The position numbers and the translations under genes are program-made. From an uncultured Flavobacteriaceae bacterium (GTDB lineage Bacteria; Bacteroidota; Bacteroidia; Flavobacteriales; Flavobacteriaceae), in NCBI GenBank assembly GCA_947501845.1, contig CANMXP010000009.1, positions 1 to 64,000 of the forward strand: a DNA stretch of 64,000 nucleotides, in the 5' to 3' direction. Each line of letters starts with the position of its first letter. Position 1 is the first letter of the stretch. This document shows positions 55,811-64,000 of this stretch, one piece after another. A model generated the notes under the pieces. It saw nothing but the letters and a program-made list of their open reading frames with translations. It had not been told where the DNA came from and did no database searches.

Positions 55811-56452
55811 CTAGATGTATGGTTTTAACAAGTCTTTAATTTCGCTTAGCATCATCGCTGTTGCTCCCCAAACAATATGACCGTTTAATTTAAATGCAGG
55901 GACCTCAACATCAGCACTATAAGACGTTGATATCTTTTTAGTTATCAAAATACTATCATCTAAGAAATGTTGCAGATTTACTTTAATAATAGATTCTACC
56001 TCATCATCTTGTTTCTTAAAAATTGGTGTGCGTTTAGCAACCCCCAAGAAAGGCTGTACATAAAAATTACTAGGAGGGATATAAACCTGAGATAATTTTC
56101 GAATAATTTCTATAGTAGCTATTGGCACGCCTACTTCTTCAAATGTTTCTCTTAATGCAGCTGCTTCTAACGAGACATCTTGTTTTTCTAGCTTCCCTCC
56201 AGGGAATGCTACCTGTGCCGAGTGCACCCCTTCGTATGTTTTTCTTAAAATAAGGACGAGCTCCGTCTGCTTATTAATATTTGGGTAAAATAATGCCAAT
56301 ACCCCCGCTCTTTTTGCTTTTTTGATAGCTTCTTTTTGTTTTTTTATAAGGTCTCTTCGAAAAGGCGGAACCATTTTAAAGTGTGCCGATTCGGCTGGAA
56401 GCTTTATATTCTTTACTTTTGAAGTTAATTTTAAAAATTCATCAAAATTCAT
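55811..56452 (-). CDS. NUDIX hydrolase, CoA pyrophosphatase type
   Basis: 213 residues from the ATG giving MNFDEFLKL. A longer frame starting upstream reads through the cyclophilin gene's first codons and is rejected. The family motif is HSAQVAFPGGKLEKQDVSLEAAALRETFEEVGV, the UPF0035/CoA-ase variant of the NUDIX box with Glu residues for metal. It hydrolyses CoA or CoA derivatives. Its start lies 4 bases from that of a divergent cyclophilin gene. Confidence 0.87.
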   Translation of the reverse strand: MNFDEFLKLTSKVKNIKLPAESAHFKMVPPFRRDLIKKQKEAIKKAKRAGVLALFYPNINKQTELVLILRKTYEGVHSAQVAFPGGKLEKQDVSLEAAALRETFEEVGVPIATIEIIRKLSQVYIPPSNFYVQPFLGVAKRTPIFKKQDDEVESIIKVNLQHFLDDSILITKKISTSYSADVEVPAFKLNGHIVWGATAMMLSEIKDLLKPYI

Positions 56453-56456
56453 ATCT

Positions 56457-57161
56457 ATGCGGCTTGTATTTTTTTTGTGTCTATTTTTTCTACTTCTGAA
56501 TTGTGAAGATAAACAAACTAAAAAGAAAGTTACTCCTAAAACTACAGTAACAAAAAAGGAGAAAAAAGCGGCCGTAAAAGATACTGTCATAGAGCCAGAA
56601 AGAGAATTTTCCAAATTAAATTCGAAAAGTGCCATGGCCTTTTTTCTGGAATATGATAAGCATCATAAGGAAAATAAAGTACGCATTACTACAGGTTTTG
56701 GAACCATTGATATTTTACTATATAACGAAACAAAATTTCATCGTTCAAACTTCATTTTCTTGACTAAACAGAAGTATTTTAACGATACGCAATTTTACAG
56801 AGTTATCAATAATTATATTGTACAAGCTGGTAATAGTGATGATAAAAAAACCGCCAGAAAACGTGCTCATATTGGAAGGTACCTATTGCCACCAGATACA
56901 AAACGTGGTTTTAAACATGATAGAGGTGCTGTGTCGATGCCAAGTAGCGAAATTAACAATCCTTATAAGTTAGCATCTCCATTTGAGTTTTTTATTGTGC
57001 AACAAAAAGGGGGTGCCCATTTTTTAGATGGGGACTATACAATTTTCGGCAAGGTAATAAAAGGCATGGATGTCATAGATAAAATTGCGGCTGTTGAAAC
57101 CGATGATGGTGACTGGCCCGATAAAAACATTTATATCAAAAATGTTGAAATCATTAACTAA
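56457..57161 (+). CDS. Cyclophilin-type peptidylprolyl isomerase lipoprotein
   Basis: 234 residues. The signal peptide MRLVFFLCLFFLLLNC ends in a lipobox, and a charged linker is followed by a cyclophilin domain (about 70-232) with NYIVQAGNSDD and GAHFLDGDYTIFGKVIKGMDVID. It speeds up proline isomerisation in exported proteins. A longer upstream frame that runs through the NUDIX gene was rejected: the lipoprotein signal defines this start. Confidence 0.9.
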   Translation: MRLVFFLCLFFLLLNCEDKQTKKKVTPKTTVTKKEKKAAVKDTVIEPEREFSKLNSKSAMAFFLEYDKHHKENKVRITTGFGTIDILLYNETKFHRSNFIFLTKQKYFNDTQFYRVINNYIVQAGNSDDKKTARKRAHIGRYLLPPDTKRGFKHDRGAVSMPSSEINNPYKLASPFEFFIVQQKGGAHFLDGDYTIFGKVIKGMDVIDKIAAVETDDGDWPDKNIYIKNVEIIN

Positions 57162-57253
57162 TGCCTTTAACTGCTATTATAATCCTAAATATGTCATAAA
57201 ATTAGATAACCAAAACTCTTAAAGTAACTTTTATAAAATCACTTTTTCATATG

Positions 57254-60200
57254 CTAGGGTTTTATTTCTATCCAGTCAAAATCTGCATAAGCTCCTTTAT
57301 CAGATTCTGCAAACAGCCCTATATAAACACCTGTAAAGCCTCCTGCTGTTTCTGAACTTAAATATCTAGTGTCTAACTCTCCTAAAGCTTTATAATTAAT
57401 ACCATCTGCCGAATATGAAAAACGGTAATACTTTGCAGAGGTTTCAACTTTTAGGTATACTTTCTTTTGATAAAAATCCATTTCTGATTTATTAAAAACA
57501 AGATTGCCTAATGTAGAACGCAGAATTAGTTTTTGTTGCCCTTTTGAACGTTTTAGTAATACATCGTAATGGTGTAGGTTGTTCATAAAAACACTTAAGC
57601 CTGTACTAAGATCCTTTTTAGAGCCATCCAATTCAAGTAGAGTGGTAAAGGAAGATTCTGAATTAGTTTGCCGTTGCCCAATGAATGTAGGCGAATCTAT
57701 ATCCCCCAATTTAACTTTAGTTCCTTTTAACCTTAAATAACCTTTTCTTGCTGAAAGGGAATAGTTGGTTTCTTTTGGGTTTCTTATAAAATTCCAATCT
57801 AAATCCAATGGGCCGTTAAAGTCATCTTTAGTTGGTTCTTTTGGAAATGGCTTTAGCGGTAAGGTTGGCGTCTTCATTTCTATACCTATGCTACCTGTAC
57901 CATTAATTACGGGCCATGTATTTTTCTCCCAACTTACAGGGGTTAAACAAGTTTCTCGCCCCATAACATGATGCCTATAAACGACAGGTCTAAAACCTAG
58001 AATTACCGCCCACCAAGAGCCATCATGTGCCTGTACAAAATCGGCATGTCCTGTACCTTGTATCGGGTTTCTCTTCGTTGCTTCATCGGCATGTGTTAAA
58101 ATAGGGTTAGCTGGATTTGAGGTATAGGGACCATAAAGATTTCTACTTCTAGCAATGGTTACTTTGTGCCCATACTGTGTTCCACCTTCAGCTGCCACCA
58201 TATAGTACCAACCATCTTTTTTATATACATGTGGTGCTTCTGGAAAACGTCCACCAGTGCCTTCCCAGACATTTCTAACTTCTGAAAGATTTTCTCCTGT
58301 TTTCAGATTTACCTCAGCCATAATTAAAGCACTCCCATTGGTAGTGGTTACATGGCATTTTCCATCTTCCCAATATAACGAGGGATCGTATCCTTTTATT
58401 TCTAGCCAAACGGGTTCTGACCATTCGCCTGTCGGATCATCAGTGTAAACTAGAAAATTGCCATCTCCTGTAACGTTTGTGGTAACCATGTAAAAGAATC
58501 CGTCATGATATCTTAATGTAGGTGCATAAATGCCTCCCGATGCTTTACAACCTTCTAAATCTACCTGCGATTTACGGGTTAAAGCATATCCTATCTTTTT
58601 CCAATTGATTAAATCGTGACTATGAAAAATTGGTACCCCAGGAAAATATTCAAAAGAACTTGTGGCCAAATAATAGTCTTCGCCCACTCTGCATATGCTT
58701 GGATCTGGATAAAACCCTGGAATTATCGGGTTTTTAAATCCCGAATTAGCCTTTTTCTGTGCTTCGTAAAGCGATTTTGGGACTACTTGTCCGTTTAAGG
58801 ATTCTACAGTTATCAACGGTTCTGATCGATTGTTTTCCATACCATTGATTACAAATTTTCCATCGTTGGCACGAACTCCTGCAATAACACTTGATGGGTA
58901 GGCTAGATGGTGATCTGTCCTGTCTGTTTTATTCCATGGCCAGTGTTTAAAGAGCTCTTTGGTACCTTTTACATCGGTAGACTCTATATTCCACCATACA
59001 TTACCTATACTGGTATGGGGGAAATTAAATGGTGCTCCACCTCCATAAATGAACCTTAAGCCTGTAATGTCTTCAAATAGGTTATGGGATGCAGGTCCGT
59101 AGGTATAGTGCGCAAATCCATGAAAGTCATAATCGCCTTCTCCCTCCATCTGCTTATTCATTGTTATTTTTCTAAATACATTTCCACTGGCATTACCTTC
59201 TCCTCCTAATGCGTGCGAAAAATTCATTTGAATATTTACATTTTGAATGAGGTTATCGGTCGCATGAGCATATGCTTTAATACCCGAATGTCCGTGATGA
59301 CCTGTAATATTTATAGCATCTAAAGTCACATTTTTACTGTCCTGTAAATAGATAGGGTTGGTATAATTGTCTATAGTTATATTTTTCATCCAACCGTGTA
59401 CCACTCTACAGAAATTAACTGCATTCCAGCCGTAGTCTACTTCCCTAGTGGCATGGTGTTTATAGTTTCCATCCCATGCCGATGCAAATCGAAGGTTTTC
59501 AATACCCACATTACGAATCATTGGAGCTTCCAACAAGGTGGGCTGAAATTCCACATCAATATCCATAAGTAACGGCTGACGTAATAAAACTTGATCACTA
59601 GAGATTATACGTTCTATTTCTACCAATACTTGAAATGATGCTACACCTTCTTTTCCCGCTCTGTTTGCCGATTTTAAATCGGGGGTTAATTCTGCATCGG
59701 TATAATTTAGTATTTTTTTAATGAGCTTATTATTACCATTAGTATTGTACATTGCCAATAAAACCACATCGCCTGCCTTTAATAATGATGCATCATTTAT
59801 TCTTAAATTTTTGCTTCCTTTAGCAGCTCGGTGTGTTATATGGGTAACCGTTGGAGCGTCATAAATTCTTTGGTCACTTTTCTTTCCATATTTGTTTGCC
59901 TGGTATGTAAGCGGAGCGGCTCCCCAGAAGTAATCGGTACCTTGTATTTTAAAGCCAGTGCGTATTAAAGCTGGAGATAGCCATGGGTTAGGTTCGGATT
60001 GCAATAAGCTTGTACTATTAAAAAAAACGGTTCCATCTTCTCCTTGTCCTTCTCCTCTAATAACGACATTATCATAATCAATTTTTAGAAACTCTACTTT
60101 TTTGGGATTGGTATTAAAAAGGTACTTCCCTTTCGGAAAATACAGTACACCGCCTCCTTTTTTTCCCGTTTCATCTAAAAGGGCTTGTACTTTTTGGGTA

Positions 60201-60424
60201 AGGTCTTCCCCTGTATTTGGTTTTATGCCTTTACTGGTAACGTTAATAACATTTTCGGGATATTGAAAATCTTGTTCGCCAAAAGCATAACCTGCTTTTG
60301 AAAAGTCTATGAGCGGTGATTTTTCAGGTTCTTCAACGTACTCATTATAAATTGTTGACTGTGTTTGTGCGTTAATGGTTAATACTATTAAAAACAATGT
60401 GATAGGTAGTATTCTTGAAATCAT
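57254..60424 (-). CDS. Fusion of pectate-lyase-like beta-helix and GH43 domain
   Basis: 1056 residues, taken from the ATG that gives MISRILPITLFLIVLTINAQ; an ATG at 60451 would add nine residues. The N-terminal part (about 30-560) is a right-handed beta-helix of the pectate-lyase-superfamily type (GGGVLYFPKGKYLFNT, NVVIRGEGQGEDGTVFFN). A GH43 five-bladed propeller covers about 565-880 with catalytic Asp in YPDPSI (about 575), second Asp in YDPSLYW (about 679) and acid Glu in FPEAPHVY (about 729). A concanavalin-like C-terminal domain covers about 895-1056. It cleaves an alpha-L-arabinoside, beta-xyloside or related linkage; substrate unknown. 57 bases after GH2. Confidence 0.85.
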   Translation of the reverse strand: MISRILPITLFLIVLTINAQTQSTIYNEYVEEPEKSPLIDFSKAGYAFGEQDFQYPENVINVTSKGIKPNTGEDLTQKVQALLDETGKKGGGVLYFPKGKYLFNTNPKKVEFLKIDYDNVVIRGEGQGEDGTVFFNSTSLLQSEPNPWLSPALIRTGFKIQGTDYFWGAAPLTYQANKYGKKSDQRIYDAPTVTHITHRAAKGSKNLRINDASLLKAGDVVLLAMYNTNGNNKLIKKILNYTDAELTPDLKSANRAGKEGVASFQVLVEIERIISSDQVLLRQPLLMDIDVEFQPTLLEAPMIRNVGIENLRFASAWDGNYKHHATREVDYGWNAVNFCRVVHGWMKNITIDNYTNPIYLQDSKNVTLDAINITGHHGHSGIKAYAHATDNLIQNVNIQMNFSHALGGEGNASGNVFRKITMNKQMEGEGDYDFHGFAHYTYGPASHNLFEDITGLRFIYGGGAPFNFPHTSIGNVWWNIESTDVKGTKELFKHWPWNKTDRTDHHLAYPSSVIAGVRANDGKFVINGMENNRSEPLITVESLNGQVVPKSLYEAQKKANSGFKNPIIPGFYPDPSICRVGEDYYLATSSFEYFPGVPIFHSHDLINWKKIGYALTRKSQVDLEGCKASGGIYAPTLRYHDGFFYMVTTNVTGDGNFLVYTDDPTGEWSEPVWLEIKGYDPSLYWEDGKCHVTTTNGSALIMAEVNLKTGENLSEVRNVWEGTGGRFPEAPHVYKKDGWYYMVAAEGGTQYGHKVTIARSRNLYGPYTSNPANPILTHADEATKRNPIQGTGHADFVQAHDGSWWAVILGFRPVVYRHHVMGRETCLTPVSWEKNTWPVINGTGSIGIEMKTPTLPLKPFPKEPTKDDFNGPLDLDWNFIRNPKETNYSLSARKGYLRLKGTKVKLGDIDSPTFIGQRQTNSESSFTTLLELDGSKKDLSTGLSVFMNNLHHYDVLLKRSKGQQKLILRSTLGNLVFNKSEMDFYQKKVYLKVETSAKYYRFSYSADGINYKALGELDTRYLSSETAGGFTGVYIGLFAESDKGAYADFDWIEIKP

Positions 60425-60481
60425 TTTTTTAGTGTTGGTTATTTCTAACATTATCAAATTTTATTTTAAAGGAACGCTTGC

Positions 60482-63226
60482 TTAATCGTCTTTTCCAATG
60501 CGTTTTTCCTCTATTTCAGATTGTTGCTTTTCTACCTCTTTCAATTGCACGTCTCGCAGCTGCTTTTCGGTTTTTCGCAGTTTTTCTCTCAAGACTTCAA
60601 TTGTTTTATTGTTTGTAAGGGTTTCTTTTTTTTCGATCATTTTTTTTGAAGGTAATTCTATGTAAATCATATCTTCTTTATTTTCAACGCTTTCAAATTC
60701 AATTTCACCACCCACAGCTTTATTGAAACCTTCAAAGACCAGTTTTGCCTTCACTTTTATTTTGCCTGCTTTATTGGTTGTTTGCACCAATATAGGAGCT
60801 GTCCCCCATTCTACTTTACTCGGATTGATGCTAAAATCGTTTTCACCAATGATGCGTCCTTCCCCTTCAATTTCAAATTGAACATATTCATTATTCAATC
60901 GCTTTATAATACCATCATCGTCTGCTATGGAAGCCACCACAGTAACAACATCACTACCGTTAGCTATTAACTGTATATTTTCATTGTCTACGTGTAAAAT
61001 GAGTTTAGTCGCTTTTTTTGAAGGCTGTCTTTTATGCGATACAATTACCTTTCCATCTTTTAGACCTTCTACCAACATATATGCTTCAGAAAAGCGTTTT
61101 TTACGATGCAATTTCTTGAGTGTCATAAAATTATAAGCATCTTCGAAAATGTAATACGGATGCGGAATTTGAACCTTGTTTTTATCTGCTTTTAAAGTGA
61201 TTGGCTCTTCTCCACAAAAAGTCAGCCTTACGGTATCACAGTTGCTAAAAACGACAACATCTGGAGATGAAAAGGGCGTGAGTTCATGTGCTAAATAAAT
61301 GTAAGATCCACTATTAGCTTGGTTTAATTTAAGATCTGGATCTCTTTGACTCGTAAACATATGGTACGCATATTTTGGTTGCCTGAACGCATCCATGATA
61401 CCTCCATAGAAGGGTACTGGATTATATCCACGCTGGTGGTCGAAGGAGTGCCAAATGGTACCGCCAATATATTTTGGTAAAGGGAAATACAGACGCTCCA
61501 GATTATAAAAATCGTAGTCTATAGGTTTGGCGTAATGTAATGCCTGTACTATCTGCGGATGTTCACCCCAATTGCGACTCGCTCTGCTTGGGGAATTATG
61601 CGACGACCAATCATCTACATTATCACCCCATTCTCTGGTAAAAAAGGCTTGTTTGGGAAGCTCTTCCTTCATTTTTTCCCAATAACCTGTGTAATTAAAA
61701 CTTTGTAATTCTCCTGTTTCTTTATCATATTTTGGCGCACCTCGATACACAATATCAAAATGCTCGCTTCCTTTGGCACTGTAGTCACAAGCTGTAAATG
61801 CTCCAGGATACGGATATTCTTCATGAACAATATCGTGTACCTTTTTTGCAAAATGGTCTGGGTAGTGAGTTTCATTTAAAATGGGTTCCCACATAATTAC
61901 AGACGGGTGATTTCTATCTCGACGTACCATTTGTCTGATATCGCTATAGACCCTTTGTTCAAAAATAGGTGCTTCGTTCCAAAATTGCCAACCTGGAGTC
62001 GCATCAATAACGAACATACCCAATTCATCACAAGCATCCATAAATGCAGGGTCTTGCGGATAATGGGCATTTCTTATAATACGGAATCCTGCATCTCGTA
62101 ACTTTTTAACATCACGCCAATGTAGTGCGTTTGGCAATGCATTACCAATTATGGCAAAGTCCTGATGCCTGTTGGCTCCCAATAATTTATGCGGATAATG
62201 TTTACCATTGAGAAAAAAACCTTTTTCATCATCAAAATGAATGGTTCTAATACCAATTCGTTTTCGATAGCCATCAACAATTTCTCCTTTTTTATTTTTT
62301 ATGGTCAGTATGAGATTGTACAAATAAGGTGTGTCTGGTGTCCATAAATTTGGAGTAGTTATTTTAATTCGTTGCAATACGGCTTTGTTTTTACCTTTTG
62401 CTATTGCTAAACTTTTTGTTGCTCTAGATACTATTTTATTTGCCTTATCCCTAATTTCGGCAATGAGGGTCAGGTCTTGTTTATTTTTATATTGATTTGC
62501 TATATGGGTTCTGATAACAACATCAGCATGCTGTTTACTTAGGTTTTCATATCTTATAAATACACCACCATCTGCCACTTTATCCTCAAAATTAGCATCT
62601 GTTATATAAACTTTATTGGTTTCTATTAGCCAGACATCTCGATAAATACCACCAAAATATGTAAAATCCAATGTATTTTGCGATTTTCCTGGTGGGTATA
62701 TAGGATCATCTGAATTATCTGTTCTAATAGCCAGTACATTTTTTTCTTTAAATTTTATAATGTCTGTAACATCTATAATTATTGGTAAGAATCCGCCAAA
62801 ATGTTCTTTAACAAGTTTTCCATTTAAATAAATACGAGATTTCCCCATAATACCTTCAAAATGCAAAACCATCTTTTTACCTTTCATTTCTGGTTTAGCA
62901 TTGAAATGCTTACGATACCATCCTGGCCCTTGATAATTAATTCCTCCACTGGCTTCAACAGGTAAGACTTCCAATCCGTGAGGTGCATTAACCACTTCCC
63001 AAGAAGCGTCATCAAAATTCATCTCTTGGGCATATTCTACATCACCTTTAATAAACCGCCAACCTACATTAAAGTTATACGCCTTTCTCCCTGAATTTTT
63101 CACTTCAAAAAAACCTGCTGTTGAATATTCTGGAAGTGTGTTTTGGGCACCTCCCCCAGATACAGCAGTTAATAAAAACACCAATAAAAATATTCTTTTG
63201 AAGTTGGCAAAATGAGTTAAAAACAT
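60482..63226 (-). CDS. Glycoside hydrolase family 2 (beta-galactosidase/glucuronidase-like) with coiled-coil tail
   Basis: 914 residues with a signal peptide (RIFLLVFLLTAVSGGGAQ). The GH2 layout is jelly-roll (GPGWYRKHFNAKPEM), Ig-like domain, TIM barrel with acid/base Glu in ILNETHYP (about 452) and nucleophile Glu in FTREWGD (about 531), and C-terminal Ig-like domains. The last 50 or so residues are a charged coiled-coil (KKETLTNNKTIEVLREKL and on), unusual for GH2. It precedes the beta-helix/GH43 gene; together they should act on one polysaccharide outside the cytoplasm. Confidence 0.9.
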   Translation of the reverse strand: MFLTHFANFKRIFLLVFLLTAVSGGGAQNTLPEYSTAGFFEVKNSGRKAYNFNVGWRFIKGDVEYAQEMNFDDASWEVVNAPHGLEVLPVEASGGINYQGPGWYRKHFNAKPEMKGKKMVLHFEGIMGKSRIYLNGKLVKEHFGGFLPIIIDVTDIIKFKEKNVLAIRTDNSDDPIYPPGKSQNTLDFTYFGGIYRDVWLIETNKVYITDANFEDKVADGGVFIRYENLSKQHADVVIRTHIANQYKNKQDLTLIAEIRDKANKIVSRATKSLAIAKGKNKAVLQRIKITTPNLWTPDTPYLYNLILTIKNKKGEIVDGYRKRIGIRTIHFDDEKGFFLNGKHYPHKLLGANRHQDFAIIGNALPNALHWRDVKKLRDAGFRIIRNAHYPQDPAFMDACDELGMFVIDATPGWQFWNEAPIFEQRVYSDIRQMVRRDRNHPSVIMWEPILNETHYPDHFAKKVHDIVHEEYPYPGAFTACDYSAKGSEHFDIVYRGAPKYDKETGELQSFNYTGYWEKMKEELPKQAFFTREWGDNVDDWSSHNSPSRASRNWGEHPQIVQALHYAKPIDYDFYNLERLYFPLPKYIGGTIWHSFDHQRGYNPVPFYGGIMDAFRQPKYAYHMFTSQRDPDLKLNQANSGSYIYLAHELTPFSSPDVVVFSNCDTVRLTFCGEEPITLKADKNKVQIPHPYYIFEDAYNFMTLKKLHRKKRFSEAYMLVEGLKDGKVIVSHKRQPSKKATKLILHVDNENIQLIANGSDVVTVVASIADDDGIIKRLNNEYVQFEIEGEGRIIGENDFSINPSKVEWGTAPILVQTTNKAGKIKVKAKLVFEGFNKAVGGEIEFESVENKEDMIYIELPSKKMIEKKETLTNNKTIEVLREKLRKTEKQLRDVQLKEVEKQQSEIEEKRIGKDD

Positions 63227-63577
63227 ACGTATAGACCTAAGAAATAATTTATGACAAGTTCTATGTTTTTTAATAATTCAAAGGGGGGCTTTTGGTATTA
63301 ATTTGGGTGGTAAATTATTCTTTTTTGTAGTTTTTTAACCATCAATACTCAATTAATTTAAAAGACATTAAAATTATTGATTAATCTTCTTTAATTGCTT
63401 TTATTGTCTTTGTTGATGTATTGTTTATTCTTTTTAGAAAATATAGATTTTATAAACTAACTAGATATTCTTTTTATTGTTTTGAAAAAACTCAGTTAAA
63501 ATTATAGATAGTAAATCTCTGTACATTTTATTTTGGACCTCATAAATACTTTAGAAACTTACCACCTATAATTTATT
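63227..63577. other. AT-rich spacer upstream of the GH2 gene
   Basis: 351 bases with no open frame I can support. On the minus strand, CCTTTGAATTATT followed by TAGAACTTG resembles a promoter with short spacing; not strong enough to call. A GGGGGG run lies at about 63284. Nothing else seen. Confidence 0.6.
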
Positions 63578-63964
63578 CTAATTTTTTAACAAGCAGTTGT
63601 ATTCAATCTTACTGTAAAAAGACAGTAACATGAGATAAACTTTAAGTTCTTTTTCTTTTTCGTTTAGTTCTTTAGATGATAATGCATCAACAATTTTTGT
63701 AGAAAAAGCAGAGACCTCTTCTTTTATATCTATGGAAAGAAAATCTTTTCTATTAAGCAATTGTAAATTAAAAGCTTTCCTAAAGGCATTATACCAATTA
63801 TTAACAGAAAGTTTATTCAAAATTAGAGTCTCCATTTTTGAATGATCTCTTTTGTATTTAAACTTCATTTCCTTAGCTATATCTTCTTCATTTACCCCTT
63901 GATATTTCAAACGCAAATACTCTAGTTCTTTATTACTAAACAATTTTAGGATATAGTATTCCAT
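63578..63964 (-). CDS. Small helix-turn-helix-like protein
   Basis: 128 residues, soluble. The first half (LFSNKELEYLRLKYQGVNEEDIAKEMKF and SKMETLILNKL) looks like the opening of a LuxR/GerE-type DNA-binding module; the rest is helical and charged. It is not certain that it is a regulator. Transcribed in the same direction as the GH2/GH43 pair but separated from it by 350 bases. The gene is complete: ATG at 63964 with 36 bases left before the window edge. Confidence 0.55.
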   Translation of the reverse strand: MEYYILKLFSNKELEYLRLKYQGVNEEDIAKEMKFKYKRDHSKMETLILNKLSVNNWYNAFRKAFNLQLLNRKDFLSIDIKEEVSAFSTKIVDALSSKELNEKEKELKVYLMLLSFYSKIEYNCLLKN

Positions 63965-64000
63965 TATTTTAAATTAATTTTAGTTGTTTCTGATAAAAGG

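Noticed and set aside
56322-57161. Longer version of the cyclophilin gene
   Set aside because: The upstream part lies inside the NUDIX gene and would hide the lipoprotein signal peptide.
1-64000. CRISPR array, tRNA or rRNA genes, insertion sequence or prophage
   Set aside because: Looked for direct repeats with spacers, clover-leaf-like GC-rich stretches and transposase or integrase motifs; none seen.

Overview
The window is chromosomal DNA of a low-GC (roughly one third G+C) member of the Flavobacteriaceae (Bacteroidota), probably marine or polysaccharide-associated. The evidence is consistent throughout. Three secreted proteins end in type IX secretion sorting domains (YPNP/FPNP-type beta-sandwich tails). 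Promoters follow the Bacteroidota TTTG-N19-21-TAnnTTTG pattern rather than the E. coli one. There are no clear Shine-Dalgarno sequences, and several starts are TTG or GTG. The gene content also fits: a TonB-dependent receptor with a CarboxypepD_reg domain, 2TM-domain LytS/LytTR regulation, ECF sigma factors, SurA/PpiC triplets next to MoxR, and a GH2/GH43 glycoside hydrolase pair. No rRNA, tRNA, CRISPR array, integrase or intact insertion sequence was seen.

Layout. 1-8.7 kb: aconitase B and a minus-strand operon of three periplasmic PpiC/SurA-type proteins, a MoxR ATPase and a small membrane protein. 8.8-12.5 kb: a plus-strand operon of a small protein, an eight-haem cytochrome c with C-terminal TPRs, and an MFS transporter; it converges on guaB. 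14-18.1 kb: minus-strand exported protein, membrane protein, FMN-binding protein, an outer-membrane porin with a near-perfect promoter, and an HMG-CoA lyase. 18.3-21.3 kb: two T9SS cargo proteins (spondin-type; M43-like metalloprotease with PKD). 21.4-28.3 kb: pyrD, pepT, an ECF sigma operon with a membrane protein and a cysteine-free HMA-like protein, a LETM1-like protein with a Crp/Fnr regulator, and an AhpD-like/DoxX pair. 28.4-31 kb: an lpxD-type acyltransferase and a PLP-dependent decarboxylase.

31-35 kb is a rearranged patch. A T9SS CotH-domain protein lies between a decayed, internally deleted copy of an AraC-family gene and the intact copy of that gene, with a fragment of another exported protein beside it. 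35-38.5 kb: a LytS/LytTR two-component operon carrying three 2TM modules. 38.6-42.8 kb: an esterase-TPR protein, a TonB-like protein, a 0.75-kb gap holding a 23-codon reading frame with its own terminator, an exported protein and an NADPH:FMN reductase. 43-45.6 kb: a cysteine-less Rrf2 regulator, a doubly frameshifted beta-barrel-like pseudogene, a SnoaL-like protein and an unusually long sigma factor with a Cys-rich tail. 45.7-57.2 kb: a TonB-dependent receptor with an 18-bp operator-like palindrome, NDH-2, another sigma/membrane-protein pair, rRNA pseudouridine synthase, topoisomerase III, a fibrinogen-domain surface protein, an acyltransferase, and a NUDIX gene head-to-head with a cyclophilin lipoprotein. 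57.2-63.2 kb: a carbohydrate-utilisation pair, GH2 followed by a protein that fuses a pectate-lyase-like beta-helix to GH43. A small helix-turn-helix-like protein closes the window.

I found no single well-defined novel system. The parts most worth a second look are the AraC/CotH rearrangement, the 23-codon ORF with a terminator, the beta-helix/GH43 fusion beside a GH2 with a coiled-coil tail, the cytochrome/TPR/MFS operon, and the palindrome upstream of the TonB-dependent receptor.
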